From CAZXYF01 sp964644705 (GTDB lineage: Bacteria; Planctomycetota; Brocadiia; SM23-32), in contig CAZXYF010000190.1 in NCBI GenBank assembly GCA_964644705.1, forward strand, positions 1 to 6,192: DNA of 6,192 nt, read 5' to 3'. The translations under genes were made by a program, and so were the position numbers. This document shows positions 1 to 6,140 of the stretch, piece after piece; position 1 is the stretch's first letter; the number at the start of each line of letters is the position of its first letter. The notes below the pieces were generated by a model that did not search any database, was not told the origin of the DNA, and saw nothing but the letters and a program-made list of their open reading frames with translations.

Positions 1-10
1 GGGACGACTA

Positions 11-28
11 TCCCGCTCGTGAGCGGGA
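11..28. repeat. Perfect short inverted repeat (8-base arms)
   Basis: TCCCGCTC at 11-18 is exactly complementary to GAGCGGGA at 21-28, with GT between. As RNA it would form a 7-bp GC-rich stem closed by a CGUG tetraloop. No T-run follows on either strand, so it is not a typical terminator. It sits immediately before the diverged repeat at 31-69, at the place that corresponds to the loop region of the right-hand element. GGGA at 1-4 can also pair with TCCC at 11-14, so alternative folds exist. Confidence 0.6.
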
Positions 29-30
29 GT

Positions 31-69
31 GTTGTCACAGCTGACCTACTGGCGACTCGCGAAAGATCC
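31..69 (+). repeat. Left copy of a diverged direct repeat
   Basis: Aligned without gaps at an offset of 6007, this segment matches 6038-6076 at 28 of 39 positions. The best-preserved block is the core GCGACTCGCGAAA (52-64), compared with ACGACTCGTGAAA on the right. The right-hand counterpart is one arm of a long inverted repeat. The partner arm for this left copy would lie about 38 bases or more upstream of base 1, so it cannot be seen. Several differences are transitions, consistent with old divergence from a common sequence. Function unknown. Confidence 0.55.
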
Positions 70-109
70 AGAAAGGGATGTATCAGCAACGATATGTTAT
101 AGTCCGCCC

Positions 110-123
110 CCCTGCAGGCAGGG
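110..123. repeat. Perfect short inverted repeat (6-base arms)
   Basis: CCCTGC (110-115) pairs with GCAGGG (118-123), with AG in the centre. A realistic hairpin would have a 5-bp stem and a CAGG tetraloop. No T-tract follows in either direction. It lies a few bases after the segment TATAGTCCG (98-106). Confidence 0.45.
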
Positions 124-250
124 CCACCCTCAGTGCTGTCCAAAACGTTCAAAAATGCGTTTTCAAACGGGTTCTCCGGTGAGTTTGAGCCGGGAATACA
201 ATCCATCTCGCAAACCACCCCCAATTACGTTCAGGGAGGTGTATCCAACA

Positions 251-330
251 TCTTTACCTTCGTCTTTGCCTTTGTCTGCCTTTCTGTCGATGCTAAGACC
301 GCCAAAAACAACGACAGATTATGGTAAAGA
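251..330. repeat. Nested inverted repeats in a pyrimidine/purine block
   Basis: TCTTTACC (251-258) is exactly complementary to GGTAAAGA (323-330). Inside it, TCTGTCG (283-289) is exactly complementary to CGACAGA (312-318). CTTTGTC (270-276) can also pair with GACAAAG (341-347). The left side is strongly pyrimidine-rich with a loosely repeated CTTTG/TCTGCC pattern, and the right side is purine-rich. On the minus strand this lies 120-200 bases beyond the mtnA stop codon. No function is evident, and low-complexity sequence makes chance pairing more likely than usual. Confidence 0.4.
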
Positions 331-407
331 CGATGATAAAGACAAAGAATCATGCTTTTCGAAACGCTATTTTGGACAGGCCTGGGCCACCCTGAACAGG
401 ATCCCTG

Positions 408-420
408 CCGGCTCCGCCGG
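408..420 (-). terminator. Hairpin 32 bases beyond mtnA, weak terminator candidate
   Basis: CCGGC (408-412) and GCCGG (416-420) form a perfect 5-bp GC stem with a 3-base loop, placed 32 bases beyond the mtnA stop codon in transcription direction. The bases after it on the minus strand are CAGGGATCC, not a U-run, so it does not meet the intrinsic terminator pattern. It is listed because it is the closest GC hairpin after the operon and nothing better is visible. Confidence 0.2.
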
Positions 421-452
421 ATATAAAAGCTCACCGTCCGTCCGGTCGGGTC

Positions 453-1502
453 CTATCGGTTGTATAATTCCGACATTTTCTTCGCGGTGGGATTTTTAAT
501 GACGCCTTTCTCCGTAATGATGGCGTCCACGTTTGCCGCGGGGGTGACGTCGAAGGCGGGACTATAGACATCGATCCCGTCGGGCGCTATCTGGTGGTCG
601 CCCCACCGGGTTATTTCCTCCGGATCCCGCTCCTCAATGGGTATGTCCGAGCCCGATGCCAGTTCCATATCAAACGTGGATACCGGCGCGGCCACGTAAA
701 AGGGTATGTTGAATTCCCGGGCGGCGAGGCTCACACCGAAAGTTCCAATCTTGTTGGCCACGTCCCCGTTTGAGGCAATTCGATCCGCACCCACCACCAC
801 CGCATCGATCCGGCCCTCACGCATCACCACCGGGGCCATGCTATCGCAAATAAGCGTCACGGGTATATCGGACTTCTGCAGTTCCCACGTCGTGAGGCGA
901 GCGCCCTGCAGCAGTGGTCTGGTCTCATCGGCGTAGGCCGACACATCCTTACCGGCCTCCTGCGCAGCGTAGAGCACGGCAAGGGCCGTTCCGTAATCAC
1001 TGGTTGCCAGCGCACCGGCATTGCAGTGCGTCAGTACGGTGTCTCCGTCCTCCAGCAACTCCGCCCCGTTCCGGCCGAGAGCGCGGCACGTTTCCTGATC
1101 CTCCTGGAATATGGCTTTCGCCTCATCCAGAAGGCGCTGCTTGAGAGCGGGTATGTCCAGCTGCTTGTTGTGCGCCGCCACGCGCTCCATGCGCTCCAGG
1201 GCCCAGAACAGGTTGACAGCGGTCGGCCGGCTGGTTTCCAGGTAATCTTTAGCCCGCTGGAGTTCCTCCATAAACCCGGCAAAATCATCGGTTTCGACGT
1301 CCTGCAAACCCAGCATCAGTCCCATTGCGCCGGCCACACCCAGTGCTGGAGCCCCCCGGACACGCAGCTTCCGAATGGCCTCCCATATCTCCTCCAGCGT
1401 ATGACAGGTGATGTATTCACATTCCGAGGGCAACAGCGTCTGATCAATCAGCTCAATGTGACCGTCCACGTCCCCCGTCCAGCGTATGGTTTCTACTGGC
1501 AT
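453..1502 (-). CDS. mtnA: S-methyl-5-thioribose-1-phosphate isomerase
   Basis: The 349-residue product isomerises 5-methylthioribose-1-phosphate to 5-methylthioribulose-1-phosphate in cytosolic methionine salvage. Some family members also act on 5-deoxyribose-1-phosphate. Family marks are RGAPAL (49-54), THCNAG with the catalytic cysteine at residue 160, VGADRIASNGDVANKIGT with the catalytic aspartate at 240, and the C-terminal DVTPA and ITEKGVI segments typical of the eIF2B-like isomerase fold. Cys160 and Asp240 carry the same numbers as in the Bacillus subtilis enzyme, so the protein looks full length with no insertions before these sites. The ATG is preceded by GGGAG at 1511-1515 with suitable spacing; the stop is TAG. 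It lies 56 bases after apgM on the same strand, probably in one operon. No other methionine-salvage gene is in the window. The signature separates it from ribose-1,5-bisphosphate isomerase and eIF2B subunits. Confidence 0.96.
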   Translation of the reverse strand: MPVETIRWTGDVDGHIELIDQTLLPSECEYITCHTLEEIWEAIRKLRVRGAPALGVAGAMGLMLGLQDVETDDFAGFMEELQRAKDYLETSRPTAVNLFWALERMERVAAHNKQLDIPALKQRLLDEAKAIFQEDQETCRALGRNGAELLEDGDTVLTHCNAGALATSDYGTALAVLYAAQEAGKDVSAYADETRPLLQGARLTTWELQKSDIPVTLICDSMAPVVMREGRIDAVVVGADRIASNGDVANKIGTFGVSLAAREFNIPFYVAAPVSTFDMELASGSDIPIEERDPEEITRWGDHQIAPDGIDVYSPAFDVTPAANVDAIITEKGVIKNPTAKKMSELYNR

Positions 1503-1532
1503 TATCGACTCTCCCGTTGATCGCCAAGTCCA

Positions 1533-1551
1533 CTTGTTGTTTGCTGTAACA
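1533..1551 (-). repeat. Motif in the apgM-mtnA gap shared with the tldD-tldE gap
   Basis: Read on the minus strand, this is TGTTACAGCAAACAACAAG. It matches the plus-strand sequence at 4348-4367 in about 17 of 20 columns with one gap, including an exact AAACAACAAG. Both copies lie in short gaps (56 and 57 bases) between the two genes of a co-directional pair. Its end is 30 bases from the mtnA start. TTGTT and AACAA within the segment could form a weak hairpin. Whether it is a real element or chance in A/C-rich spacer sequence is open. Confidence 0.35.
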
Positions 1552-1558
1552 AATGCGA

Positions 1559-2788
1559 TTATGCGCCAAATTTATCCAGCAGTGCGGCGTTGGACATCAT
1601 CAAACGCATCAGATGATGTGCCCGGAAGGTTCCGAGGGGACCAACGTTGCAGTGCTGTTCCGTGAACCGCTCCAGACCGGACGCATCACAGCGCGGCGAA
1701 TGCAGCATCAGGGGTACCGGATGCCAGCTGTGCAGTTCCATGCAACAGGGCGTTGAATGGTCTCCGGTGATCGCCAGCACCGCCGGATCCGAATCAAGAA
1801 TCATCGGCAGCGCCGCATCGGTTTCCTCGATAACCTGCACCTTTTTATCAAAGTCACCATCTTCCCCGCCCTCATCGGTTTTTTTCACGTGGATGAAATG
1901 ATAATCGTAATCGGAGCGAGTCTCCAGATACGTGTTGAATTCATCCTCAACGCTCTGACCCGTCTCGAGCAGATCCATTCCCACCAGCGAAGCCAGCCCG
2001 CGATACATGGGATAGGTCGCGATGGCCGCTGGCCGGAGTTTAAATCGCTGCTCCATCCCGGGCAGATCCGGTCGTTCAGCAACGCCTCGGCACAGCAGTG
2101 CGTTCATCGGTTCGTGACCCTCCAGAACCTCCAGAGCTCGTTGCTGGAACTTGCCCACGATCCGGGCGGCTTTATCCGCCTCCGGCCGTTTCGCTTCAGC
2201 TTCATGCAACGGTTCTCCATTCTCATGGGGATCGGTGTCGGTTACTCCCTCATTCAGTCCCGGACCGCGCAGTATGACGGCCAGACGGTGACCTTTACCG
2301 GCTTTTATGATCACTTCGCAGTCTTCAATCTCCGGTATTTCCCTCTGCAGCAGCTCACATGCTTCGGCGGTTTCCTCCGTGGGGGGCCGACCCGCTCGTC
2401 GGTCCACGATCACGCCATCCTCTATCCGGCAGACATTACATCGCATGGCGAGGTCGCCCTTCTGCACTTCCATATCGATTCCCACGGCCTCGAGCACGCC
2501 GCGCCCGATGATCACATCCCGGGGATCATAACCGAACAAACCCAGATGCGCGGGACCGCTGCCGGGCGTAATCCCGTAGTCCACGGGCAGAATGCGCCCC
2601 ATGGCACTCCGTGGAGCGAGATCATCCATGTTCGGGGTCTCGGCGACCTCCAGCGGAGTTTTCATGCCAAAATCCGGATGCCGCACGTCTCCAACACCAT
2701 CCATGATGAGCAGCACAACGGACATATCCTCACGGGGCCAGGCGGAACGATCTTTGATCAGATTCTGAGCAATCGCGGACGTTTCCAT
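1559..2788 (-). CDS. apgM: Cofactor-independent phosphoglycerate mutase, archaeal-type
   Basis: The 409-residue product interconverts 3-phosphoglycerate and 2-phosphoglycerate in glycolysis/gluconeogenesis without 2,3-bisphosphoglycerate. It belongs to the alkaline-phosphatase superfamily and the ApgM branch. Visible marks in order are LLIMDGVGD with metal ligand Asp30, PGSGPAHLGLFGYDP with the likely nucleophile Ser77, IGRGVLEAVG (94-103), DTDPHENG (184-191), HVKKTDEGGEDGD from His300, TGDHSTP with Asp343 and His344, and SWHPVP with His356. Length fits ApgM (about 400) rather than the roughly 510-residue GpmI form. The usual DxxxH metal pair appears as Asp305 and Glu309, so a histidine is replaced by glutamate. 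GGGAGAG (2794-2800) lies five bases before the ATG, and a strong promoter lies upstream. It is first in a probable operon with mtnA. Phosphonopyruvate decarboxylase-like relatives share the fold, but the motif set favours the mutase. Confidence 0.92.
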   Translation of the reverse strand: METSAIAQNLIKDRSAWPREDMSVVLLIMDGVGDVRHPDFGMKTPLEVAETPNMDDLAPRSAMGRILPVDYGITPGSGPAHLGLFGYDPRDVIIGRGVLEAVGIDMEVQKGDLAMRCNVCRIEDGVIVDRRAGRPPTEETAEACELLQREIPEIEDCEVIIKAGKGHRLAVILRGPGLNEGVTDTDPHENGEPLHEAEAKRPEADKAARIVGKFQQRALEVLEGHEPMNALLCRGVAERPDLPGMEQRFKLRPAAIATYPMYRGLASLVGMDLLETGQSVEDEFNTYLETRSDYDYHFIHVKKTDEGGEDGDFDKKVQVIEETDAALPMILDSDPAVLAITGDHSTPCCMELHSWHPVPLMLHSPRCDASGLERFTEQHCNVGPLGTFRAHHLMRLMMSNAALLDKFGA

Positions 2789-2859
2789 CTTTTCTCTCCC
2801 ATAATCTATGGTAAAATTGTTGTTCTCGACCGTTTGATTTCTTCCTTCCCCCTTCGGGA

Positions 2860-2888
2860 AGTATATTCTCGCTCATCTTTTCCGTCAA
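2860..2888 (-). promoter_or_regulatory. Sigma-70-type promoter for apgM-mtnA
   Basis: On the minus strand the -35 box is TTGACG (2888-2883) and the -10 box is TATACT (2865-2860), separated by exactly 17 bases. Each box differs from consensus at one position. Transcription would start near 2853, giving a leader of about 65 bases before the apgM ATG, with the ribosome binding site at its end. The leader is purine-rich (a G/A run around 2841-2857) and shows no terminator or riboswitch-like architecture that I can recognise. TATATT on the opposite strand (2862-2867) overlaps the -10 box but has no good -35 partner for tldD. Confidence 0.75.
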
Positions 2889-2946
2889 GGTTTTTGGGCT
2901 GCCCTTTTTCTGTCCGTGGACCCTGACCGATGACTTTGCTGATTCC

Positions 2947-2950
2947 GAGG
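2947..2950 (+). promoter_or_regulatory. Ribosome binding site that selects the TTG start of tldD
   Basis: GAGG lies eight bases before the TTG at 2959. The frame stays open for a distance upstream but offers no in-frame ATG with a comparable site near the conserved N-terminus. The protein from this TTG reaches the family's ADYVEVRV-type segment at about residue 14, a normal distance. The nearest ATG (2930) is out of frame. Confidence 0.65.
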
Positions 2951-2958
2951 ACTCACAT

Positions 2959-4320
2959 TTGAAAGATAAGATCCAACACATCTGTCAAACACTGCCGGCT
3001 GATTATGTGGAAGTGCGTGTTCACGAAAGCACGGGTACGTCCGTGGTCTATTCCGGAGAGGAGCTGGAAGACATCGGTGAGCGAAAGGGACGCGGCGGAT
3101 GTGTTCGCGTTCTTGACCGGGGTGGCTGGGGTTTCACCACGTTCAATGATCTGACTCGACTTGATGAGTTCGCGCAGTCGGCCCTCAAACAGGCCAGACT
3201 CGTCGGGGGAGAGGACATTGACCTGGCTCCCGTCCACGCTCATCAGGCGGTGTATAAACATGAACCCCGGCACAACCCCGAAGAAATTCCACTTGTTGAT
3301 AAACAGAATCTCTGCGAAAACTACAATCAACTCATCCTGGACGGACCCAACATCCAGTCGTCATCGGTTCGGTATCGTGATGGTAAATCACTGCGCTACT
3401 ACGCCAATTCCGACGGCACCTGCCTCGAACAAGAATACACCTTTTGCGGAATCCTGCTGGCCGCCATCGCAGTCGATGGGGATAATGTTCAGCGCGCCTA
3501 TGAAGCGAAAGGGGATCTCCGGGGGTATGATAACGTTCTCGATCTCGAAGAAGAGTGTGAGTCCATCAAAAAGCGCGCCGCGGACCTGCTGAACGCCGAT
3601 CCAATTGAGGGCGGCAAATATGACGTCATCGTCGATCCCAAACTCTGCGGCGTTTTCACCCATGAAGCATTCGGTCATCTCAGTGAAGCGGACCACATCT
3701 ATGAGAATCCGCGGCTCCAGGAAATCATGCAGCCCGGGAAAAGATTTGGGGAGGATTTCCTCAACATCACCGACGATGGCTCTCTCGAGGATGAAGCAGG
3801 ATTTCTCGCCTACGACGATGAAGGTGTTCCCACCCAGCGCAACCCCCTCATAGAAGACGGTGTTCTGGTTGGCCGGCTCCACAACCGCGAAACCGCCGCA
3901 AAGATGAACGAGAAACCGACGGGAAATGCTCGCGCCATCTCCTACAAACATCCACCCATTGTGCGTATGACGAATACGGTGCTGGAACCGGGTGAATGGA
4001 GCTTCGAGGACATGCTCGGCGATATGCCGGACGGCGTGTACGCGAAAGGGATGCTCGGCGGACAGACCAACATGGAGATGTTCACCTTCAGTGCCGAGGA
4101 AGCATATCGGATTCGCGATGGTGAAATAGCCGAGAAATTACGGGAAGTCGTTCTCACCGGCAATGTCTTTTCGACCCTGGCCAATATCGACGCCGTGGGT
4201 GACGATATGGAGATACACGGCGGAATGGGAGGATGTGGAAAAGGAGGGCAGAGCCCCCTGCGGGTGGGCGACGGCGGACCGCACTGCCGGATTAAAGATG
4301 TAGTCATAGGCGGCCGTTGA
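2959..4320 (+). CDS. tldD: TldD family zinc metalloprotease, catalytic subunit
   Basis: This 453-residue protein is the catalytic half of the TldD/TldE protease. In characterised bacteria the complex degrades unfolded or small peptides, matures modified peptides such as microcin B17, and acts in the cytoplasm. The zinc motif HEAFGH gives His235, Glu236 and His240. The third-ligand cysteine is in GGCGKGGQS near the C-terminus (Cys426). Other family marks are YDDEG (285-289), PTGNARA (320-326), RMTNT (336-340) and the closing MGGCGKGGQSPLRVGDGGPH. The N-terminal domain covers roughly residues 1-200 and the active-site domain the rest. It is slightly shorter than the E. coli protein (481). Start is TTG with GAGG eight bases upstream. 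tldE follows after 57 bases on the same strand, so co-transcription is likely; E. coli keeps the two genes apart. All catalytic residues are present, so it should be active. The natural substrate cannot be told from this window. Confidence 0.95.
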   Translation: MKDKIQHICQTLPADYVEVRVHESTGTSVVYSGEELEDIGERKGRGGCVRVLDRGGWGFTTFNDLTRLDEFAQSALKQARLVGGEDIDLAPVHAHQAVYKHEPRHNPEEIPLVDKQNLCENYNQLILDGPNIQSSSVRYRDGKSLRYYANSDGTCLEQEYTFCGILLAAIAVDGDNVQRAYEAKGDLRGYDNVLDLEEECESIKKRAADLLNADPIEGGKYDVIVDPKLCGVFTHEAFGHLSEADHIYENPRLQEIMQPGKRFGEDFLNITDDGSLEDEAGFLAYDDEGVPTQRNPLIEDGVLVGRLHNRETAAKMNEKPTGNARAISYKHPPIVRMTNTVLEPGEWSFEDMLGDMPDGVYAKGMLGGQTNMEMFTFSAEEAYRIRDGEIAEKLREVVLTGNVFSTLANIDAVGDDMEIHGGMGGCGKGGQSPLRVGDGGPHCRIKDVVIGGR

Positions 4321-4347
4321 TTTCCGTCTTGAGCGCTTGAATAGTTC

Positions 4348-4367
4348 TGTTGCACGTAAACAACAAG
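4348..4367 (+). repeat. Motif in the tldD-tldE gap shared with the apgM-mtnA gap
   Basis: TGTTGCACGTAAACAACAAG matches the minus-strand motif at 1533-1551 in about 17 of 20 columns. Here it ends inside the tldE ribosome binding site AAGGAA (4365-4370). TGTTG (4348-4352) and CAACA (4361-4365) are exactly complementary and could form a weak 5-bp hairpin directly before the binding site, possibly touching translation initiation. The functional reading is inference only. Confidence 0.35.
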
Positions 4368-4377
4368 GAAAAACAAC

Positions 4378-5685
4378 ATGGCAAAAGTTGTCGATACAAT
4401 CCTATCCGAAGCAGAGCAGCACAGCTCCTCGTGTGAAGTTTTCCACCAGTCCGGAGAAGTTCAATCCGTCAAATACGAAAACAATAATCTCAAAAAAATA
4501 TCCTCCCGTCAGTATGAGGGAGCAGGATTGCGCATGATCGTGGATGGGCGGATCGGATTTGCCTCGACCACCGATCTTCGTGATCCAGCAGATCTCGTCC
4601 GGATGGCCAGGCAAAGCGCTCAATTCGGGGAGGAAGCCCGGTTCGTGTTTCCTGAATCACCCTCCTCACTACCATCCGTCCAAGCGGCCGACAAAACGGT
4701 GAATGACGTCTCACTGGAAGAGATGGTGGATATGGGGTTGGAAGCTCTTCAGCAGAGCCGGGAAACCAACGATGATTATCTGTTCTCCGCCAGTATCACC
4801 ACCCGGTCATACCGTGAACGGCTGGTCAACTCCCGCGGGCTCGACATTACACGACCAAACACCCACATGTCGGCCTCGGCCGAGGCCCAGGAAACGCGTG
4901 AGGATGGATTGCTACAGGCGTATGAATCAAAATCGTGGAACCAACCGTTTGGCGATATACTGGATATTACCGGCGATGCCCTGGATAAGATGCAGCAAGG
5001 CGACCGCGTCGTGGACCCGTCGGTGAATGAAATGCCGATCATTTTTATTCCAAAATCCATACACAATCTTCTCCGACCCATCATGACAGCTCTCAACGGT
5101 AAACTGGTTCACAAGGGATCATCCAGGCTGGCGGGTCGGATCGATGAAAAAGTCCTTGATCCGCGCATATCAATTTTCGATGACGCCACCATCGACTACG
5201 CACCGAGAAGTACTCCCGTGGATGATGAGGGCTGTCCAACGAGCAAGTTTTCCCTCTTCGAGGATGGCGTTTTATGCAACTATCTCATTGATCAGCAGCG
5301 AGCCGCCCTGCTGAATATGGAACCAACGGGCAGTGGTTATCGATCCTTCTCCAGGCGGCCTTCCCCCTCCTCCGCTAACACGATTCTATCCGCCGGTGAG
5401 GTTGATTTTTCTGAGTTGCTTCAACAGATGGATCGTGCTTTGATCGTCGATCAGACTCTGGGATCGGGTCAGAGTAACACTTTAGCCGGGGAATTCAGCG
5501 TCAACGTTTCTCTGGGCTTATTGGTTGAAAACGGGGAGATCCAGGGACGCGTCAAAGATGCCATGGTAGCAGGGAATGTCTATGAACTGCTTTCAGATGT
5601 TGCCGCCCTTGGTCAAAACCGGAAATGGCACGGCTCCAACTACGTTCCCCCCATCTGCATAAAAAACATGAAACTTTCCACATAA
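4378..5685 (+). CDS. tldE: TldE/PmbA family protein, non-catalytic protease partner
   Basis: This 435-residue protein is the TldE (PmbA) partner that forms the heterodimeric protease with TldD; E. coli PmbA has about 450 residues. It shares the TldD fold: an N-terminal segment with the typical G-x-G-LR pattern (GAGLRMIVDGRIGFAST, about 48-64), VDDEGCPTS (281-289), and the C-terminal block FSVNVSLGLLVENGEI continuing to VAGNVYELL (about 373-406). As expected for TldE it lacks both the HExxxH motif and the GGCGKGGQ cysteine of TldD, so it should be catalytically silent and serve substrate handling or assembly. The ATG has AAGGAA seven bases upstream; the stop is TAA. It is last in the tldD-tldE unit, with no further plus-strand gene recognised downstream. 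The sequence ends NYVPPICIKNMKLST, in the place of the family's usual final beta-strand segment. Confidence 0.94.
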   Translation: MAKVVDTILSEAEQHSSSCEVFHQSGEVQSVKYENNNLKKISSRQYEGAGLRMIVDGRIGFASTTDLRDPADLVRMARQSAQFGEEARFVFPESPSSLPSVQAADKTVNDVSLEEMVDMGLEALQQSRETNDDYLFSASITTRSYRERLVNSRGLDITRPNTHMSASAEAQETREDGLLQAYESKSWNQPFGDILDITGDALDKMQQGDRVVDPSVNEMPIIFIPKSIHNLLRPIMTALNGKLVHKGSSRLAGRIDEKVLDPRISIFDDATIDYAPRSTPVDDEGCPTSKFSLFEDGVLCNYLIDQQRAALLNMEPTGSGYRSFSRRPSPSSANTILSAGEVDFSELLQQMDRALIVDQTLGSGQSNTLAGEFSVNVSLGLLVENGEIQGRVKDAMVAGNVYELLSDVAALGQNRKWHGSNYVPPICIKNMKLST

Positions 5686-5700
5686 ATATTTTTCCGTATG

Positions 5701-5726
5701 GTGCGCAAGATTGACCGGTTTCGCAC
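5701..5726 (+). terminator. Weak hairpin after tldE
   Basis: GTGCG (5701-5705) pairs with CGCAC (5722-5726), and AA/TT just inside can extend the stem past one mismatch, leaving a 10-base loop. It starts 16 bases after the tldE stop. The bases that follow are AGGTTTAT, not a proper T-run, so intrinsic termination here is doubtful. No stronger terminator is visible before the inverted repeat at 5969. Confidence 0.2.
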
Positions 5727-5968
5727 AGGTTTATCCGAGGCAAGATGGACGCCAGCAGTTAGAAAAATATCATCACTGAACAATCCAGACATACACAGGT
5801 GGTCTTTGCAGCTCTGTATCAATGAACCCCTGTTCCGCATATTTCACAAACCTCAAGCGTTAATTATTCTAAAAGCAACTTCAGCAACCGGTAATCCGCA
5901 ATTCACAGACAGATTTATAACAACAGGGTGTTCTCAACCGTACCAGCGACACCGGTTTGGTCTACGAC

Positions 5969-6066
5969 CGAGCCGTCAGCACACCATCTATAAGAACAGC
6001 CTGCAGTTGCGGTGTAAGAACACGAGCGCCCTTGTCTGTTCTTATAGCTGGAGCACTGACGACTCG
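5969..6066. repeat. Long imperfect inverted repeat, 31-base arms
   Basis: The arm 5969-5999 pairs with 6036-6066 without any gap at 26 of 31 positions. The inner 12 bases (CTATAAGAACAG with CTGTTCTTATAG) are perfect, followed outward by a 3-bp block, an internal loop, a perfect 6-bp block (CGTCAG/CTGACG) and a 4-bp block (CGAG/CTCG). The 36-base loop contains a small hairpin GTGT-AAGA-ACAC (6012-6023). No T-run follows, so it is not a standard terminator. Part of the right arm recurs near the left window edge (31-69). Possible readings are a structured non-coding RNA, a miniature mobile element or a recombination site; the sequence does not decide between them. Confidence 0.7.
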
Positions 6067-6076
6067 TGAAATATAC
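6038..6076 (+). repeat. Right copy of a diverged direct repeat
   Basis: This matches 31-69 at 28 of 39 positions without gaps. It covers most of the right arm of the long inverted repeat and continues ten bases past it, so the shared unit is larger than the arm. Beyond 6076 similarity fades: TGTATC recurs at similar distances (about 80 and 6082), and the rest is not clearly alignable by eye. Confidence 0.55.
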
Positions 6077-6140
6077 GGACTGTATCTATTGTCGCGAACA
6101 TACGACGTAACCATGCAGTGAACCACGTTATTCCAGGTGG

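Larger units (their letters stand above)
1..452. other. Gene-free left flank rich in inverted repeats
   Basis: I find no credible gene here. The longest open frame (29-499, plus, GTG start) has no ribosome binding site, runs into the 3' end of mtnA on the other strand, and gives a serine/proline/arginine-rich product with no recognisable motif. The stretch does contain a diverged repeat arm (31-69), perfect short palindromes (11-28, 110-123, 408-420), a nested pair of inverted repeats (251-330), and alternating pyrimidine-rich (251-285) and purine-rich (323-348) blocks. It lies downstream of mtnA, so part of it may be transcribed as that gene's 3' trailer. Absence of a gene is my reading; a very short or badly decayed one cannot be excluded. 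Confidence 0.6.

Noticed and set aside
318..347. Frame reading DYGKDDDKDK, reminiscent of a FLAG epitope tag
   Set aside because: It is not the FLAG sequence, it sits in natural purine-rich low-complexity DNA, and there is no other trace of vector sequence.
29..499. 156-codon plus-strand open frame across the left flank
   Set aside because: No ribosome binding site, no recognisable domain, biased S/P/R composition, and it overlaps the 3' end of the well-supported mtnA gene.
1757..2926. 389-codon plus-strand open frame opposite apgM
   Set aside because: It is the complement of a gene with full family motifs; its translation has no coherent domain and no binding site. Long antisense frames are expected opposite GC-rich codons.
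3388..3951. 187-codon minus-strand open frame inside tldD
   Set aside because: Antisense shadow of the zinc-site region of tldD, with no independent start signal or motif.
5969..6066. Integron attC recombination site
   Set aside because: The large imperfect palindrome fits in shape, but the conserved RYYYAAC and GTTRRRY boxes are not at its ends, and the neighbouring genes are not cassette-like.
5698..6069. 123-codon plus-strand open frame after tldE
   Set aside because: No ribosome binding site before its ATG, no motif, and it crosses the long inverted repeat, which would dictate much of its codon content.
6000..6110. Group I intron P4-like pairing (TTGCGG near 6007 with CCATGCA near 6112)
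   Set aside because: Only a few base pairs support it, no R or S elements follow within the window, and the strong long stem at 5969-6066 competes for the same bases.
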